Source: Mesorhizobium sp. CU3 (GTDB taxonomy: Bacteria; Pseudomonadota; Alphaproteobacteria; Rhizobiales; Rhizobiaceae). From it: a stretch of DNA of 64,000 nt. Below, piece by piece: positions 28,318 to 37,092 of this stretch. The DNA lies in assembly GCF_006442965.1 (NCBI RefSeq), contig NZ_VFWX01000001.1:620001-684000 (forward strand), in the 5' to 3' direction. Both the position numbers and the translations under genes were made by a program. The notes below the pieces were generated by a model. That model was not told where the DNA came from, did not search any database, and saw nothing but the letters and a program-made list of their open reading frames with translations. Position 1 is the stretch's first letter. Each line of letters begins with the position of its first letter.

Positions 28318-29972
28318 TGGCTGACGGCAAAGCGAAATCCGGCCTGCTCCTCGACATCCGCAACCTGCGCATCGAAGCGACGGTCTACCCGCCGGGCGAA
28401 GCGCCGAAGACCATCACGCTGGTCCACGATGTCTCGCTGACGCTGGAAAAGGGCAAGGTGCTCGGCCTGATCGGCGAATCCGGCGCCGGCAAGTCGACCA
28501 TCGGCCTGTCCTCGATGGGCTATGGGCGCGGCGGCGTGCGCATCACCGGCGGCGAGGTCATCCTCAACGGCCGCGACATATTGAAGGGCGGCAAGGAAGG
28601 CTTCCGCAAGTTGCGCGGCCGCGAGGTCTGCTATGTCGCGCAGTCGGCGGCGGCGGCCTTCAACCCGGCGCACCGCTTGATGGACCAGGTGGTCGAGGCC
28701 ACGCTTCTGCATGGCACTGCGACCCGCGCAGAGGCCGAAAAGCGTGCCGTCACGCTGTTCAAGAAACTCAGCCTGCCCAATCCCGAAACCATTGGGCAGC
28801 GCTTCCCGCACCAGGTTTCCGGCGGCCAGCTGCAGCGCGTTATGACGGCGATGGCGTTGTGCTCGGAGCCCGACTTGATCGTCTTCGACGAGCCGACCAC
28901 GGCGCTCGACGTGACGACGCAGATCGACGTGCTGGCGGCGATCAAGGATGCCATCCGCGACACGCATGTAGCAGCCTTGTACATAACCCACGACCTTGCC
29001 GTCGTCGCCCAGGTGTCGGACGAGATCATGGTGCTGCGCCATGGCCGGCTGGTCGAATGGGGCGGCACCAGGCAGATCATCAAGGAGCCGCGCCAGGAAT
29101 ACACCAACGCACTGGTTTCGGTGCACGAGATCGAGCACAAGGAGCAGCAGCCCGGCACGGCGCCGTTCCTGTCGGTGAAAAACGTCACCGCCGCCTATGG
29201 CGGCGGCCAGGTCAAAGTGCTGAAGAACGTCTCGGTCGACATCTATCCTGGACAGACGCTCGCCGTGGTCGGCGAATCCGGCTCGGGCAAGTCGACGCTG
29301 GCGCGCGCCATCACCGGACTTTTGCCGCCTGAGCAAGGCACCGTCACCTTCGACGGGCGCCCGCTCGGCAACAAGCTGGCGGACCGGCCGAAGGAAGACC
29401 TGCGCCAGTTGCAGATGATCTACCAGATGGCCGACGTGGCGATGAACCCGCGCCAGACCGTCGGCACCATCATCGGCCGGCCGCTGGAATTCTATTTCGG
29501 CATGCGCGGCAGGGAACGCGACAAGCGCGTAGCCGAGCTGCTCGACGAGATCGAGATGGGCAAGGGTTTCGTCGACCGCTACCCGGCCGAGCTCTCCGGC
29601 GGCCAGAAGCAGCGCGTCTGCATCGCCCGCTCGCTCGCCGCCAAGCCCAAGCTGATCATTTGCGACGAGGTGACGTCGGCGCTCGATCCGCTGGTGGCCA
29701 ACGGCATCCTCAAGCTTCTCTTGAACCTGCAGCAGGTGGAGAAGGTCGCCTACCTGTTCATCACCCACGACCTGGCGACGGTGAAGTCGATCGCCGATTC
29801 GATCGCGGTGATGTATCGCGGCGAAGTGGTGCGCTACGGCGCCAAGAGCAAGGTGCTGACGCCGCCTTTCGACGCCTATACGGACCTGCTCTTGTCCTCG
29901 GTGCCCGAAATGGAGATCGGCTGGCTGGAGAAGGCGATCGCGGGTCGGCGCATGGAGAGCGCCGGCAACTAG
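28317..29972 (+). CDS. Dual-domain peptide-type ABC transporter ATPase (DppD-DppF fusion)
   Basis: A 551-residue protein with two complete nucleotide-binding domains, the common fused form of DppD and DppF. Domain 1 (~1-265): Walker A GESGAGKST (~53), signature VSGGQLQRVM, Walker B LIVFDEPTTALD. Domain 2 (~280-545): Walker A GESGSGKST (~318), signature LSGGQKQRVC, Walker B LIICDEVTSALD. It supplies both ATPase sites for the two permeases. It begins inside the upstream stop codon (TGATG). It closes the importer operon; the phosphodiesterase-like gene follows after 135 nt. Confidence 0.93.
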   Translation: MADGKAKSGLLLDIRNLRIEATVYPPGEAPKTITLVHDVSLTLEKGKVLGLIGESGAGKSTIGLSSMGYGRGGVRITGGEVILNGRDILKGGKEGFRKLRGREVCYVAQSAAAAFNPAHRLMDQVVEATLLHGTATRAEAEKRAVTLFKKLSLPNPETIGQRFPHQVSGGQLQRVMTAMALCSEPDLIVFDEPTTALDVTTQIDVLAAIKDAIRDTHVAALYITHDLAVVAQVSDEIMVLRHGRLVEWGGTRQIIKEPRQEYTNALVSVHEIEHKEQQPGTAPFLSVKNVTAAYGGGQVKVLKNVSVDIYPGQTLAVVGESGSGKSTLARAITGLLPPEQGTVTFDGRPLGNKLADRPKEDLRQLQMIYQMADVAMNPRQTVGTIIGRPLEFYFGMRGRERDKRVAELLDEIEMGKGFVDRYPAELSGGQKQRVCIARSLAAKPKLIICDEVTSALDPLVANGILKLLLNLQQVEKVAYLFITHDLATVKSIADSIAVMYRGEVVRYGAKSKVLTPPFDAYTDLLLSSVPEMEIGWLEKAIAGRRMESAGN

Positions 29973-30107
29973 GCCTCAAACAATTGCTGGACGGCAACGC
30001 GCCCGGCGAATGCTGACTGAACGCCCGGTATCAGGCTAGTGCTTTTCGGCGCCGCGTGTCCGTGCGATAGGCGGCGCTTCCGTTTCGGACAATCACAGGA
30101 ACTCGCC

Positions 30108-30947
30108 GTGGCGCTCAAATCCAAACTGCTGCTCATCATCCTCGACGGCGTGCCTTACCGTAACTGGCGCCGGCTGATGGGCAATCTCGAGGGCTGGGCG
30201 CAGTCGGGCGAGGCGCAGGTGTGGAAGATGCGTTCGGTGCTGCCGTCGACCTCGGCCTGCTGCTACGCCTCGATCCACACCGGGGTCACGCCGCAGGTGC
30301 ACGGAATCCTATCCAACGAGAACCGTTTTCGCGTCACCCAGCCGGATATCTTTTCCGAAGTGAGCAAGGCGGGCGGCAAGACGGGTGCGGTGACCCATTC
30401 CTACTGGTCGGAATTCTTCCGCAGCTTTCCGTTCAACCTTGTCGAGGACCTGGAGTTCGACGATCCGAGCGGGCCGATCACGCATGGCCGCTTCCACAGC
30501 ATGACCGGCTACAATCTCAAGAACCAGATGACGCCGAGCGATGTCGACCTGTTCGCGACGCTGACCATGCTGGCGAAGCGCCACGGCATCGATTACGGCG
30601 TCCTGCACACCTGCACGCTGGATTCGATGGGCCATCGCTTCGGCCATGACTGCATCGAGATGGACCATGCCTGCTACGCGATGGACGGCATGCTGGCGGC
30701 CTTCCTGCCGCTCTGGCGCCAAGCCGGCTACGAGGTGATCGTCACCGCCGATCATGGCCAGACCGATCGGGGCCATCATGGCGGCCATGACGACGAGATG
30801 CAGGATTTCGCGCTTTACTATTTCGGCCCTGCCAAGGGGCCGCAGGCCGGCACGCTGCTCGACCAGCTGCAGCTGGCGCCGACGGTGCTGAGCCGGCTTG
30901 GTGTGACGATCCCCGAGACGATGAAGGCCAAGCCGTTTCTGGGCTGA
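30108..30947 (+). CDS. Alkaline phosphatase-superfamily protein (type I phosphodiesterase-like)
   Basis: A 279-residue cytoplasmic metalloenzyme of the alkaline phosphatase superfamily. Metal-site motifs: LLLIILDGVPYRNWR at the N terminus (first Asp ligand), the SVLPSTSACCYASIHTG segment with the likely nucleophile Ser/Thr, HTCTLDSMGHRFGHD, and the C-terminal TADHGQTDRGHHGGHDDE, whose two His and Asp complete the metal sites. It is shorter than classical nucleotide pyrophosphatases. GTG 30108 is taken as start because CAGGA lies 7 nt upstream and homology begins there. The position after the importer hints at work on an imported phosphodiester or phosphonate, but that is a guess. Confidence 0.82.
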   Translation: MALKSKLLLIILDGVPYRNWRRLMGNLEGWAQSGEAQVWKMRSVLPSTSACCYASIHTGVTPQVHGILSNENRFRVTQPDIFSEVSKAGGKTGAVTHSYWSEFFRSFPFNLVEDLEFDDPSGPITHGRFHSMTGYNLKNQMTPSDVDLFATLTMLAKRHGIDYGVLHTCTLDSMGHRFGHDCIEMDHACYAMDGMLAAFLPLWRQAGYEVIVTADHGQTDRGHHGGHDDEMQDFALYYFGPAKGPQAGTLLDQLQLAPTVLSRLGVTIPETMKAKPFLG

Positions 30948-31009
30948 TCCCTGCCTACTGGCAACCTCCCCGCTCTTCGGTTAGCTTCCGAAAATTCCTT
31001 GGGCGGAGG

Positions 31010-31636
31010 ATGAACCATTTTGGACCGATCAGCGACAGAGCTACGAGGAGCCAGGCGGCTCGACCGGCCATGACCGCGGCGACGGAAACCGATCGCGCGC
31101 TCGTAGACCGGGTCGCGAAGGGCGACCGGGCTGCCGTTCGGCTCCTGTTCATGCGTCACCACGCGCGGGTCTACCGCTTCGTGGCGCGCCAGACGGGATC
31201 GGAAATGATGGCCGACGATATCGCAAACGAGGTGTTTCTGGAGCTGTGGAAGCAGGCGCCGGGCTTCGAGGGTCGCTCCGAAGTCTCGACATGGCTGCTC
31301 GGCATCGCCCGCTTCAAGGCGCTGTCCTCGCTGCGCAAGAAGAAGGAAGACTGGATCGACGACGACGCTGCCGCCGAGATCGCCGACGGCGCCGACACGC
31401 CGGAAGTCGTCACCATGAAGGAAGACAAGGCCGCCGCCTTGCGCCGCATGATCAACGCCTTGCCGGAAGAGCACCGCACGGTGATCGACCTTGCGTATTA
31501 TCACGGACAGTCAGTGACCGAGATCGGCGAAGTGCTCGACATTCCGGTCGCCACGGTGAAGACAAGGATGTTCTACGCCCGCAAGAAACTCGGCGAGGCC
31601 CTCAAGGCCGCCGGTTACGACAGGGGGTGGCCATGA
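31010..31636 (+). CDS. ECF-type RNA polymerase sigma factor
   Basis: A ~208-residue sigma-70 family factor of the extracytoplasmic-function type. Region 2 (~30-100) has RLLFMRHHARVYRFVARQ and ADDIANEVFLELWKQAPGFEG (split), the core-binding and -10 part. Region 4 (~140-195) has LPEEHRTVIDLAYYHGQSV and the helix-turn-helix IGEVLDIPVATVKTRMFYAR for the -35 box. The start is either ATG 31010, very close to a GGCGGAGG element, or ATG 31070; homology to other factors begins nearer the second. It overlaps the anti-sigma gene by ATGA. No convincing copy of its own promoter could be named upstream. Confidence 0.9.
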   Translation: MNHFGPISDRATRSQAARPAMTAATETDRALVDRVAKGDRAAVRLLFMRHHARVYRFVARQTGSEMMADDIANEVFLELWKQAPGFEGRSEVSTWLLGIARFKALSSLRKKKEDWIDDDAAAEIADGADTPEVVTMKEDKAAALRRMINALPEEHRTVIDLAYYHGQSVTEIGEVLDIPVATVKTRMFYARKKLGEALKAAGYDRGWP

Positions 31637-32301
31637 GCGCCGCTGAAAAAATGTCGCGCCGCGACGAGATGGAAACGCTGCTGCCGTTCTACTTGAACGG
31701 CTCGCTGGAAGGCGCCGAGCTGGAAGCCGTCGAGGAATGGCTGGCCTCCGATCCGGCGGCGCTTGCAGCCCTTGGCGAGGCGGAAGCCGAGTTCTCCGGC
31801 ACTGCGGCCGCCAACGAGGCGATCCGCCCGCCGGCCGATGCGCTGTCGCGCTTCACCAGGGCGCTCGACGCCGAAGCCGGCCCGGCGCGCAAGCCTGCCG
31901 GCCAGTCCTGGTTCGCCAAGGTATTCGGCCAGCTGACGGCGATGCCCGCCGGCGTCGCCTGGGCGGCGGCCGCTGCGCTGCTGGCGCTCGTCCTGGTGCA
32001 ATCCTTCGAGCGCCCGGGCGGCAAGGGCAACGATTTCGAGGTCGCGGGCGCACAGGATGATCTGGCGAAATTGCCTTTCGCCCTGGTCAAGTTCAAGGCT
32101 GACGCCAAGATGTCCGATATCGCCGGCTTCCTCGGCCAGAACGGGCTGAAAATAGCCGGCGGACCGACCGCCGACGGCATCTTCCATGTGACCGTTCCGG
32201 CTGAAACCGCGGCCGACTACGACAAACTGGTTAGCCTTATTGCCGCCCAGCCTTTCGCGGAAGCTGTGATCCAGGGAAGGAAACCGGCCGATGGCGGCTA
32301 A
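31633..32301 (+). CDS. Membrane-bound anti-sigma factor
   Basis: A 222-residue single-pass protein. Residues ~10-60 form an anti-sigma N-terminal domain (ETLLPFYLNGSLEGAELEAV) without the zinc HxxxCxxC of ZAS proteins. One transmembrane helix spans ~104-124 (MPAGVAWAAAAALLALVLV). A compact periplasmic domain follows (~147-216: LVKFKADAKMSDIAGFL, IFHVTVPAE, SLIAAQPFAEAVIQ), with an alternating strand-helix pattern much like the N-terminal domain of the protease encoded next. It should hold the ECF factor at the membrane until a periplasmic signal arrives. It overlaps the sigma gene by 4 nt and the protease gene by 11 nt, so all three are translated as one block. Confidence 0.85.
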   Translation: MSAAEKMSRRDEMETLLPFYLNGSLEGAELEAVEEWLASDPAALAALGEAEAEFSGTAAANEAIRPPADALSRFTRALDAEAGPARKPAGQSWFAKVFGQLTAMPAGVAWAAAAALLALVLVQSFERPGGKGNDFEVAGAQDDLAKLPFALVKFKADAKMSDIAGFLGQNGLKIAGGPTADGIFHVTVPAETAADYDKLVSLIAAQPFAEAVIQGRKPADGG

Positions 32302-33739
32302 GGCGGTCATTCTCAAAGCGGCGCTCCTCGCGGCGGCGGCCTTTGCCGCCGCGCCTGCGTTTGCGCAGACCAACGATCCGAACCTGACGCAACAACAGGT
32401 CGACTGCACGAACCGCATGACGGCGGCGGGCGACGGCTGCGACAAGAACGGCGGCAATGGCGGCGCGAAGCCGGGAACCGGCACAGCGGCGGGCGGCGCG
32501 GTGTTCCTGCCGGCCCTGATCGTCGACCTGTTCCCGAACCAACCGGCCGGCGCCGCTCCGCAAACGCCTGCGCCCTCGAATGGATCATCGTCGAACGGTT
32601 CCGGCAATGTGCCGGCGCCAGCACCCACGCCGAGCGGGCCGGTGACGGTGCCGCAAGGCCTCAACCTGGCCGAACCGCCGCGCGCCATCACCGGCGAGTT
32701 CGTGCCCGACGAGGTGCTGGTGACGGTCGACGGCGATGCCGGCGTCGTGCAGCAGATCGCGACCTCCTTCGGCCTGCAGGTGCGCTCGCAGCGCCAGTCG
32801 CGGCTGCTCGGGTCGACGCTGGTGCGCTTTGGCATCACCGACGGGCGTCCGGTCGGCGTCGTGCTGGCGCAGTTGGCCGCCGACGGCCGCACGCAGCGGC
32901 GCGAGCCCAACCACATCTACACGCTGCAGCAGGCGGCCGGCATCGTGAACTACGCCTTCGACCGCATCGAGCTCGATTCGAAACAGGCGAGCGGCGAGAA
33001 CGTGCGCGTCGCCGTCATCGACACCGGCATCGACGACACCAACCCGGCGCTGGCCGGGGTGATTGCCGGACAGTTCGACGCGATGCCAAGCGTGCCGATC
33101 GAAAAGCGCGACCACGGCACATCGGTCGACGGACTGATCGCCGGTGTCGGCCAACTCGAAGGCATGGCGCCCGGCGCGAAAATCTATCATGCGCGCGCCT
33201 TCGAGGGCGGCAAGTCGAGCATGGACGTCATCCTGTCGGCGCTCGACTGGGCGGCGGAGCAGGATGTGCGCATCATCAATATGAGCTTCGTCGGCCCGAA
33301 GAACGACCTGCTCGGCACCGCCTGCCGCAATGCCCGCGCGATGGGCATCGTGCTGGTCGCGGCGGCCGGCAACAACGGGCCGAAGGCGCCCTATGGCTAT
33401 CCGGCAGCCTTCGACGGCGTCATCGCGGTGACGGCCACCGACGCCAAGGACGGGTTGATGCCGCAGGCCAATCGCGGCGCCTATGTCTTCATCTCGGCGC
33501 CGGGCGTCGAGATGGTGGCGCCGAGCGGCGCCGGCTCCGAGGTGGTGACCGGCACGTCGTTTGCCGCGGCCATCGTCAGCGGCGCCATCGCCAACCTGAT
33601 CCACGCCGCGCCCGACCGCTCGGCAGACGATATCGAAAAGGCGCTCGCCGCAACGGCCAAGGATCTTGGGCCCAAGGGACGGGACAATGATTTCGGCTAT
33701 GGGCTGATTGATACGAAGGCGGCTGAAGCGGCGAAGTAG
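32291..33739 (+). CDS. Secreted subtilisin-like serine protease (S8 family)
   Basis: A 482-residue precursor. A Sec signal peptide is at 1-26 (ALLAAAAFAAAPAFAQ), followed by a low-complexity Gly/Pro/Ala region (~50-120), an N-terminal propeptide-like domain (~136-218, VPDEVLVTVDGDAG), then the S8 catalytic domain. The triad is complete: D244 in VIDTGI, H275 in DHGTS, S423 in GTSFAAA, with the oxyanion Asn in AAGNNGP. The enzyme should act in the periplasm or outside. Its overlap with the sigma/anti-sigma pair suggests it is either the output or the sensor of that module, for example by binding or cutting the anti-sigma periplasmic domain. Two Cys near the N terminus (VDCTN, DGCDK) could pair. 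Confidence 0.92.
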   Translation: MAAKAVILKAALLAAAAFAAAPAFAQTNDPNLTQQQVDCTNRMTAAGDGCDKNGGNGGAKPGTGTAAGGAVFLPALIVDLFPNQPAGAAPQTPAPSNGSSSNGSGNVPAPAPTPSGPVTVPQGLNLAEPPRAITGEFVPDEVLVTVDGDAGVVQQIATSFGLQVRSQRQSRLLGSTLVRFGITDGRPVGVVLAQLAADGRTQRREPNHIYTLQQAAGIVNYAFDRIELDSKQASGENVRVAVIDTGIDDTNPALAGVIAGQFDAMPSVPIEKRDHGTSVDGLIAGVGQLEGMAPGAKIYHARAFEGGKSSMDVILSALDWAAEQDVRIINMSFVGPKNDLLGTACRNARAMGIVLVAAAGNNGPKAPYGYPAAFDGVIAVTATDAKDGLMPQANRGAYVFISAPGVEMVAPSGAGSEVVTGTSFAAAIVSGAIANLIHAAPDRSADDIEKALAATAKDLGPKGRDNDFGYGLIDTKAAEAAK

Positions 33740-33785
33740 TGCATCCGGGCAGTCGGTCGACTGTCGCCGACTGCGAGTGATCAAT

Positions 33786-35132
33786 TCAAAGGGCCGGACC
33801 CAACCTTACCGGGCTTCCGTCATCAAAGCGCGACAACCGAAAGCGGCTGAGATCGTGGCCGGGCTCGTTTCCCTGAATCATGTCGGCGACGACGCGGCCC
33901 ATGCCGGGGCCGATGCCGAAGCCGTGGCCGCTCATTCCGGTCGCAACGAAAAGACCGCCGATCGCCTCGACCCGATCCACGACCGGGACGACGTCGGGCA
34001 TGGCGTCGATCATGCCGCCCCAGCCGACCTTCAGGCGCGCTTTCTCGAACTGTGGAAACAGCTTTTTGAAATTGCGTTCTATCGCATGCAGTCGGGCCGA
34101 CTCGGGAGCTGGGTTCAGCACCCGCATTCTTTCAAACGGGCTCTGGCTACCCGGCGCCCAATTGCGCGGCGTCGACCAGCCGTCCGGGTAGCCTGACGGG
34201 GCGAATGGAAAATAGCGCGCCCCGAACGGATCGTTCCTGAGGGCGGGCATATATTTGATGGCGTGCCGGAATGCGTCAGGCCCCAGGTAAAGCAGGTGGC
34301 TGCCGCCGCCGGCGAGCGTGTAGCCGCCGTCCTGCCTGCGCCTGAAGGCGATGTGGTCGTCGGCGGCCGCGCCCGCGTAGATTTCAGGCAAGGGTTCGGT
34401 TGCGGCCACGGTTACGCGGACGCTGAGCTGCGGGATGGAGACGCCATGCCTCGCCAGGAACAGTGACGACCAGGCACCGCCCGCGACCAGCACAATAGAG
34501 CTCTCGATGTATCCCGTCTCGGTCCACACGCCCTTGATCCTGCCGGCCGCGATGTCGAGGGTCCGCGCCGCGCAGTTCTCGACGATCCTGGCGCCTTTTC
34601 GCACGGCAAGCCGGGCAAGCGCCGGCACCGCCAACCAGGGTTCGGCGCGCATATCGGAGGGCGTCGTCATCGCGCCCCTGAAGGCGCGCGACATACCGTT
34701 GATGAGTTTCGCGGTCTCGCCCGCGTCAAGCAGGCGCGTGTCGAGATCGTGGGCCGCGGCGATCTTCATGAATTTTTCGAAGCCGGCCATATCCTTGTCG
34801 GCGTTCGCCAGATAGGTCACGCCTGTTTGGGTCAGCCCGATGTCTTCACCGCATTCGTCGGCCAGTTGCCGCCACAGGCGAATGGCCTCGATGACGATGG
34901 GCAGTTCATCCGCGTCCCGTCCCTGCTTTCTAATCCAGCCCCAGTTTCGCGACGATTGCTCGGCGGCGACACGGCCTTTTTCCAGCAGCGTCACCGGAAT
35001 GTTGCGCGCCGCCAGGAAAAGCGCCGTCGTCACGCCGATGACACCGCCGCCGACAATCACCACCTGCGACGCCTTCGGCGGCGGCCCGGGATGTTGGATC
35101 GGATCCGCTTCGGAGAACGGGAACTTGGGCAA
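33786..35132 (-). CDS. FAD-dependent amine/amino-acid oxidoreductase (DAO family)
   Basis: A ~448-residue flavoenzyme of the D-amino-acid oxidase/glycine oxidase superfamily. The FAD dinucleotide-binding motif VVIVGGGVIGVTTALFLA is near the N terminus, followed by VTLLEKGRVAAEQSSRNWGWIR and, near the end, GLFVATGMSGHGFGIGPGMG, the C-terminal FAD-contacting motif. The substrate is likely an amino acid, N-methyl amino acid or polyamine. The start is uncertain: a TTG at 35132 gives the length expected for the family, while an ATG at 35312 would add 60 residues that overlap the upstream secreted-protein gene and look non-homologous. No partner genes are adjacent. Confidence 0.82.
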   Translation of the reverse strand: MPKFPFSEADPIQHPGPPPKASQVVIVGGGVIGVTTALFLAARNIPVTLLEKGRVAAEQSSRNWGWIRKQGRDADELPIVIEAIRLWRQLADECGEDIGLTQTGVTYLANADKDMAGFEKFMKIAAAHDLDTRLLDAGETAKLINGMSRAFRGAMTTPSDMRAEPWLAVPALARLAVRKGARIVENCAARTLDIAAGRIKGVWTETGYIESSIVLVAGGAWSSLFLARHGVSIPQLSVRVTVAATEPLPEIYAGAAADDHIAFRRRQDGGYTLAGGGSHLLYLGPDAFRHAIKYMPALRNDPFGARYFPFAPSGYPDGWSTPRNWAPGSQSPFERMRVLNPAPESARLHAIERNFKKLFPQFEKARLKVGWGGMIDAMPDVVPVVDRVEAIGGLFVATGMSGHGFGIGPGMGRVVADMIQGNEPGHDLSRFRLSRFDDGSPVRLGPAL

Positions 35133-35236
35133 AGAGGCGCACCCTGAGAATGGTTGATGGCTCTGCCTTACTGGTAGCCACCTTCCAAGATCAAGAGAAG
35201 GTGCAGGCCGATCGTTGTCCCACAACGGCAAAGCAT

Positions 35237-35641
35237 TCAATTCTGAAGTTTTGAATGCCGCTCGTCCCGCGCGGTCGAGCTTGTGCTCATTGGAGCAAAA
35301 AAACACGTCCATCTCAGCCTATGATTGCCGACGCGCGCGGTTGGAATCAAGGACTCGCAAATGTGGTACCGGTCGTCCGGTGCCCTCTGCACGCGTTCTT
35401 TGGGGATAAACCATTCGTCCCCCGGCGGATCATTGCGATGGTGTGGGCGAGACCGCCTGACAAAATAGCCGTCCTTGACCGATCTGATATCGCCAGCATC
35501 AAGTGGGCGGCAATCCTTATTGTTACAGCAGTTGAAGTGGAAAATCGGGTCAGTTCTTTTCGAATACCAATCGTGGGCTTCCGCCCCGGAGGTGAAAATA
35601 AGGCTCATCAATAAGACAATGCGCCTTTGCGACCGTTTCAT
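35237..35641 (-). CDS. Small secreted cysteine-containing protein, unknown function
   Basis: A 134-residue predicted periplasmic protein. The signal peptide is RRIVLLMSLIFTSGAEA with cleavage before HDWYS. The mature part has FHFNCCNNKDCRPLD, a double-cysteine/aspartate motif, and later DEWFIPKERVQ and HICES, a layout seen in small rhizobial exported proteins that begin HDWY or HEWY and carry CC...DC. No function is known for these. ATG 35641 was chosen because GAGGGG lies 6 nt upstream and the signal peptide starts there. The local base composition is lower in GC than the surroundings, especially upstream (35600-35780), which may mark foreign DNA. Confidence 0.72.
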   Translation of the reverse strand: MKRSQRRIVLLMSLIFTSGAEAHDWYSKRTDPIFHFNCCNNKDCRPLDAGDIRSVKDGYFVRRSRPHHRNDPPGDEWFIPKERVQRAPDDRYHICESLIPTARVGNHRLRWTCFFAPMSTSSTARDERHSKLQN

Positions 35642-35820
35642 GAAAGACCCCTCTACGGTCGCATATATCACATTAGTATGTGCTCATAAAAGCAAATACC
35701 GTTTTAAGGAGTGATTTAAGGTCGACCTGAAAGCGGGTCACAAATTCGAGGGACGCTCTTTAGATCTTTGTTTCGATGGGGTGGTGGTCACTGGACAACT
35801 GCACACTCCGGCGACTTGAA

Positions 35821-36843
35821 TTAGCTCGGCGCCCCTGCCACCGATCCCCTGACCACCAAATCCACCGGCCAGACCTCGCCGCGCGCGCCCTCTTCCAGCC
35901 CCGATATGCGCGCCGCCAGGCGCTCGGCGACGCGCGCGCCGGCGAGGCGGATCGAGGAGCGCGTCGTCGACAGCGGCACAGGAAAGTTCTCCGGCCGCAG
36001 CCAGGGGAAGACGTCGTCATGGGCGACCAGCGACAGGTCGCCGGGGATAGTCAAGCCAAGGTCGCGCACGGCGCGCACGACGCCGAGAGCCATGATCAGA
36101 CTGGAGCAGACGATCGCCGTCGGCGGTTCGTTTTCCTCAAGCAGGCGGCGGGCGGCGCGGTAGCCGTTTTCCTCGGTCATGGCGACGGAGCGGATGTGGC
36201 GCTCGCCGAGTGTGAGGCCGTTTGCCGCGAGCGCGCGGCGCATGCCGCGCTCGCGGTGGATGGCGAAGGTCTCGCGCTCATTGCCGTTGATCAGCGCCAG
36301 CCGCTTGTGGCCGAGCTGCAAGAGCAGCCGCGCCGCCTCGTGGAAGGCGCCCTCATTGTCGATGTCGAGATAGGGATAATCGAAATCGAAACCCTCGCTG
36401 CGGCCATGCACGATGAAAGGAATGCCCAGCGTGTTGACCAGAGCCAGCCGCCGGTCGGCGGGACGCGGCGAGGAGACATAGACGGCGTCGACCTGGCGAT
36501 TGGCGACGATACGGCGGTAGGTCGTCTCCTCGTCGTCGGCATCGGCGGGCGAAAGCACTAGGTCGAGCTCATGCGCGCGCGCATAGTCGCCGAGGCCGGA
36601 CAGGAACTCGACGAAATGCGGATCGATGTCGACGGCATTGCCGGTCGGCAGCACATAGCCGATCATGCCCGACTTGCCGGTGGCCAGACGCCGGGCGGAC
36701 GGGTTCGGCCGATAGCCGTGGCGCTTGGCGGCGTCCATCACGCGCCGTCTGGTCTCCTCGCTGACTTCCGGATAGCCGTTCAGCGCGCGGCTCACCGTCG
36801 TCTGCGAGAGCGACAACATATGCGAGAGCTGTTTGAGGTTCAT
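35821..36843 (-). CDS. aglR: LacI family regulator of alpha-glucoside use
   Basis: A 340-residue LacI/GalR-type repressor. The helix-turn-helix (1-25, LKQLSHMLSLSQTTVSRALNG) and hinge helix (NPSARRLATGKSG) are followed by a sugar-binding core (~60-335: IGYVLPTGNAVDIDPHF, YLDIDNEGAFHEAARLLLQLG). It is divergent from aglE and matches AglR of Sinorhizobium in position. Two identical AAAGCGCTTT sites lie in the intergenic region, one 18 nt before its own ATG, fitting autorepression and repression of aglEFGAK, relieved by alpha-glucosides. The effector is inferred from the operon. Confidence 0.9.
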   Translation of the reverse strand: MNLKQLSHMLSLSQTTVSRALNGYPEVSEETRRRVMDAAKRHGYRPNPSARRLATGKSGMIGYVLPTGNAVDIDPHFVEFLSGLGDYARAHELDLVLSPADADDEETTYRRIVANRQVDAVYVSSPRPADRRLALVNTLGIPFIVHGRSEGFDFDYPYLDIDNEGAFHEAARLLLQLGHKRLALINGNERETFAIHRERGMRRALAANGLTLGERHIRSVAMTEENGYRAARRLLEENEPPTAIVCSSLIMALGVVRAVRDLGLTIPGDLSLVAHDDVFPWLRPENFPVPLSTTRSSIRLAGARVAERLAARISGLEEGARGEVWPVDLVVRGSVAGAPS

Positions 36844-36861
36844 TGGCGCCCTCCAAGCCTC

Positions 36862-36871
36862 AAAGCGCTTT
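36862..36871. promoter_or_regulatory. LacI-type operator AAAGCGCTTT, copy 1
   Basis: Perfect 10-bp palindrome AAAGCGCTTT, 18 nt upstream of the aglR start codon. It has the central CG of LacI-family operators and is identical to the copy 221 bp away near aglE. Confidence 0.7.
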
Positions 36872-37082
36872 CAAACTGAATCGATACGGTGCCGGTTCGA
36901 TGACATTCTCCGGCGCTTCGACCATAGTTTCGGACACGCTCCCGTTGAAGTGGAAAACGCTGCTGCACTGCCAAAAAACTATGCTGCGGTGCAAATTCGC
37001 AGCATATCGGGCAGTATTTAAATCGGTTAGAGCGCAAGCCCTCTTGACTTCCAGACGATTCAGTGGCGAGATCAAATCAGCC

Positions 37083-37092
37083 AAAGCGCTTT
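37083..37092. promoter_or_regulatory. LacI-type operator AAAGCGCTTT, copy 2
   Basis: Same palindrome, here extended to CCAAAGCGCTTTGG (37081-37094, perfect 14-bp symmetry). It lies 110 nt upstream of aglE, downstream of a possible -35 box, in a place to block transcription of the operon. Confidence 0.75.

Noticed and set aside
30960..31009. ECF-type promoter (GGCAAC ... GGTTA) ahead of the sigma gene
   Set aside because: The spacing is too short and the boxes deviate from known ECF promoters, so self-regulation cannot be supported.
35133..35312. 60-codon N-terminal extension of the FAD oxidoreductase from ATG 35312
   Set aside because: It overlaps the secreted-protein gene on the same strand, has a different composition, and precedes the usual family start.
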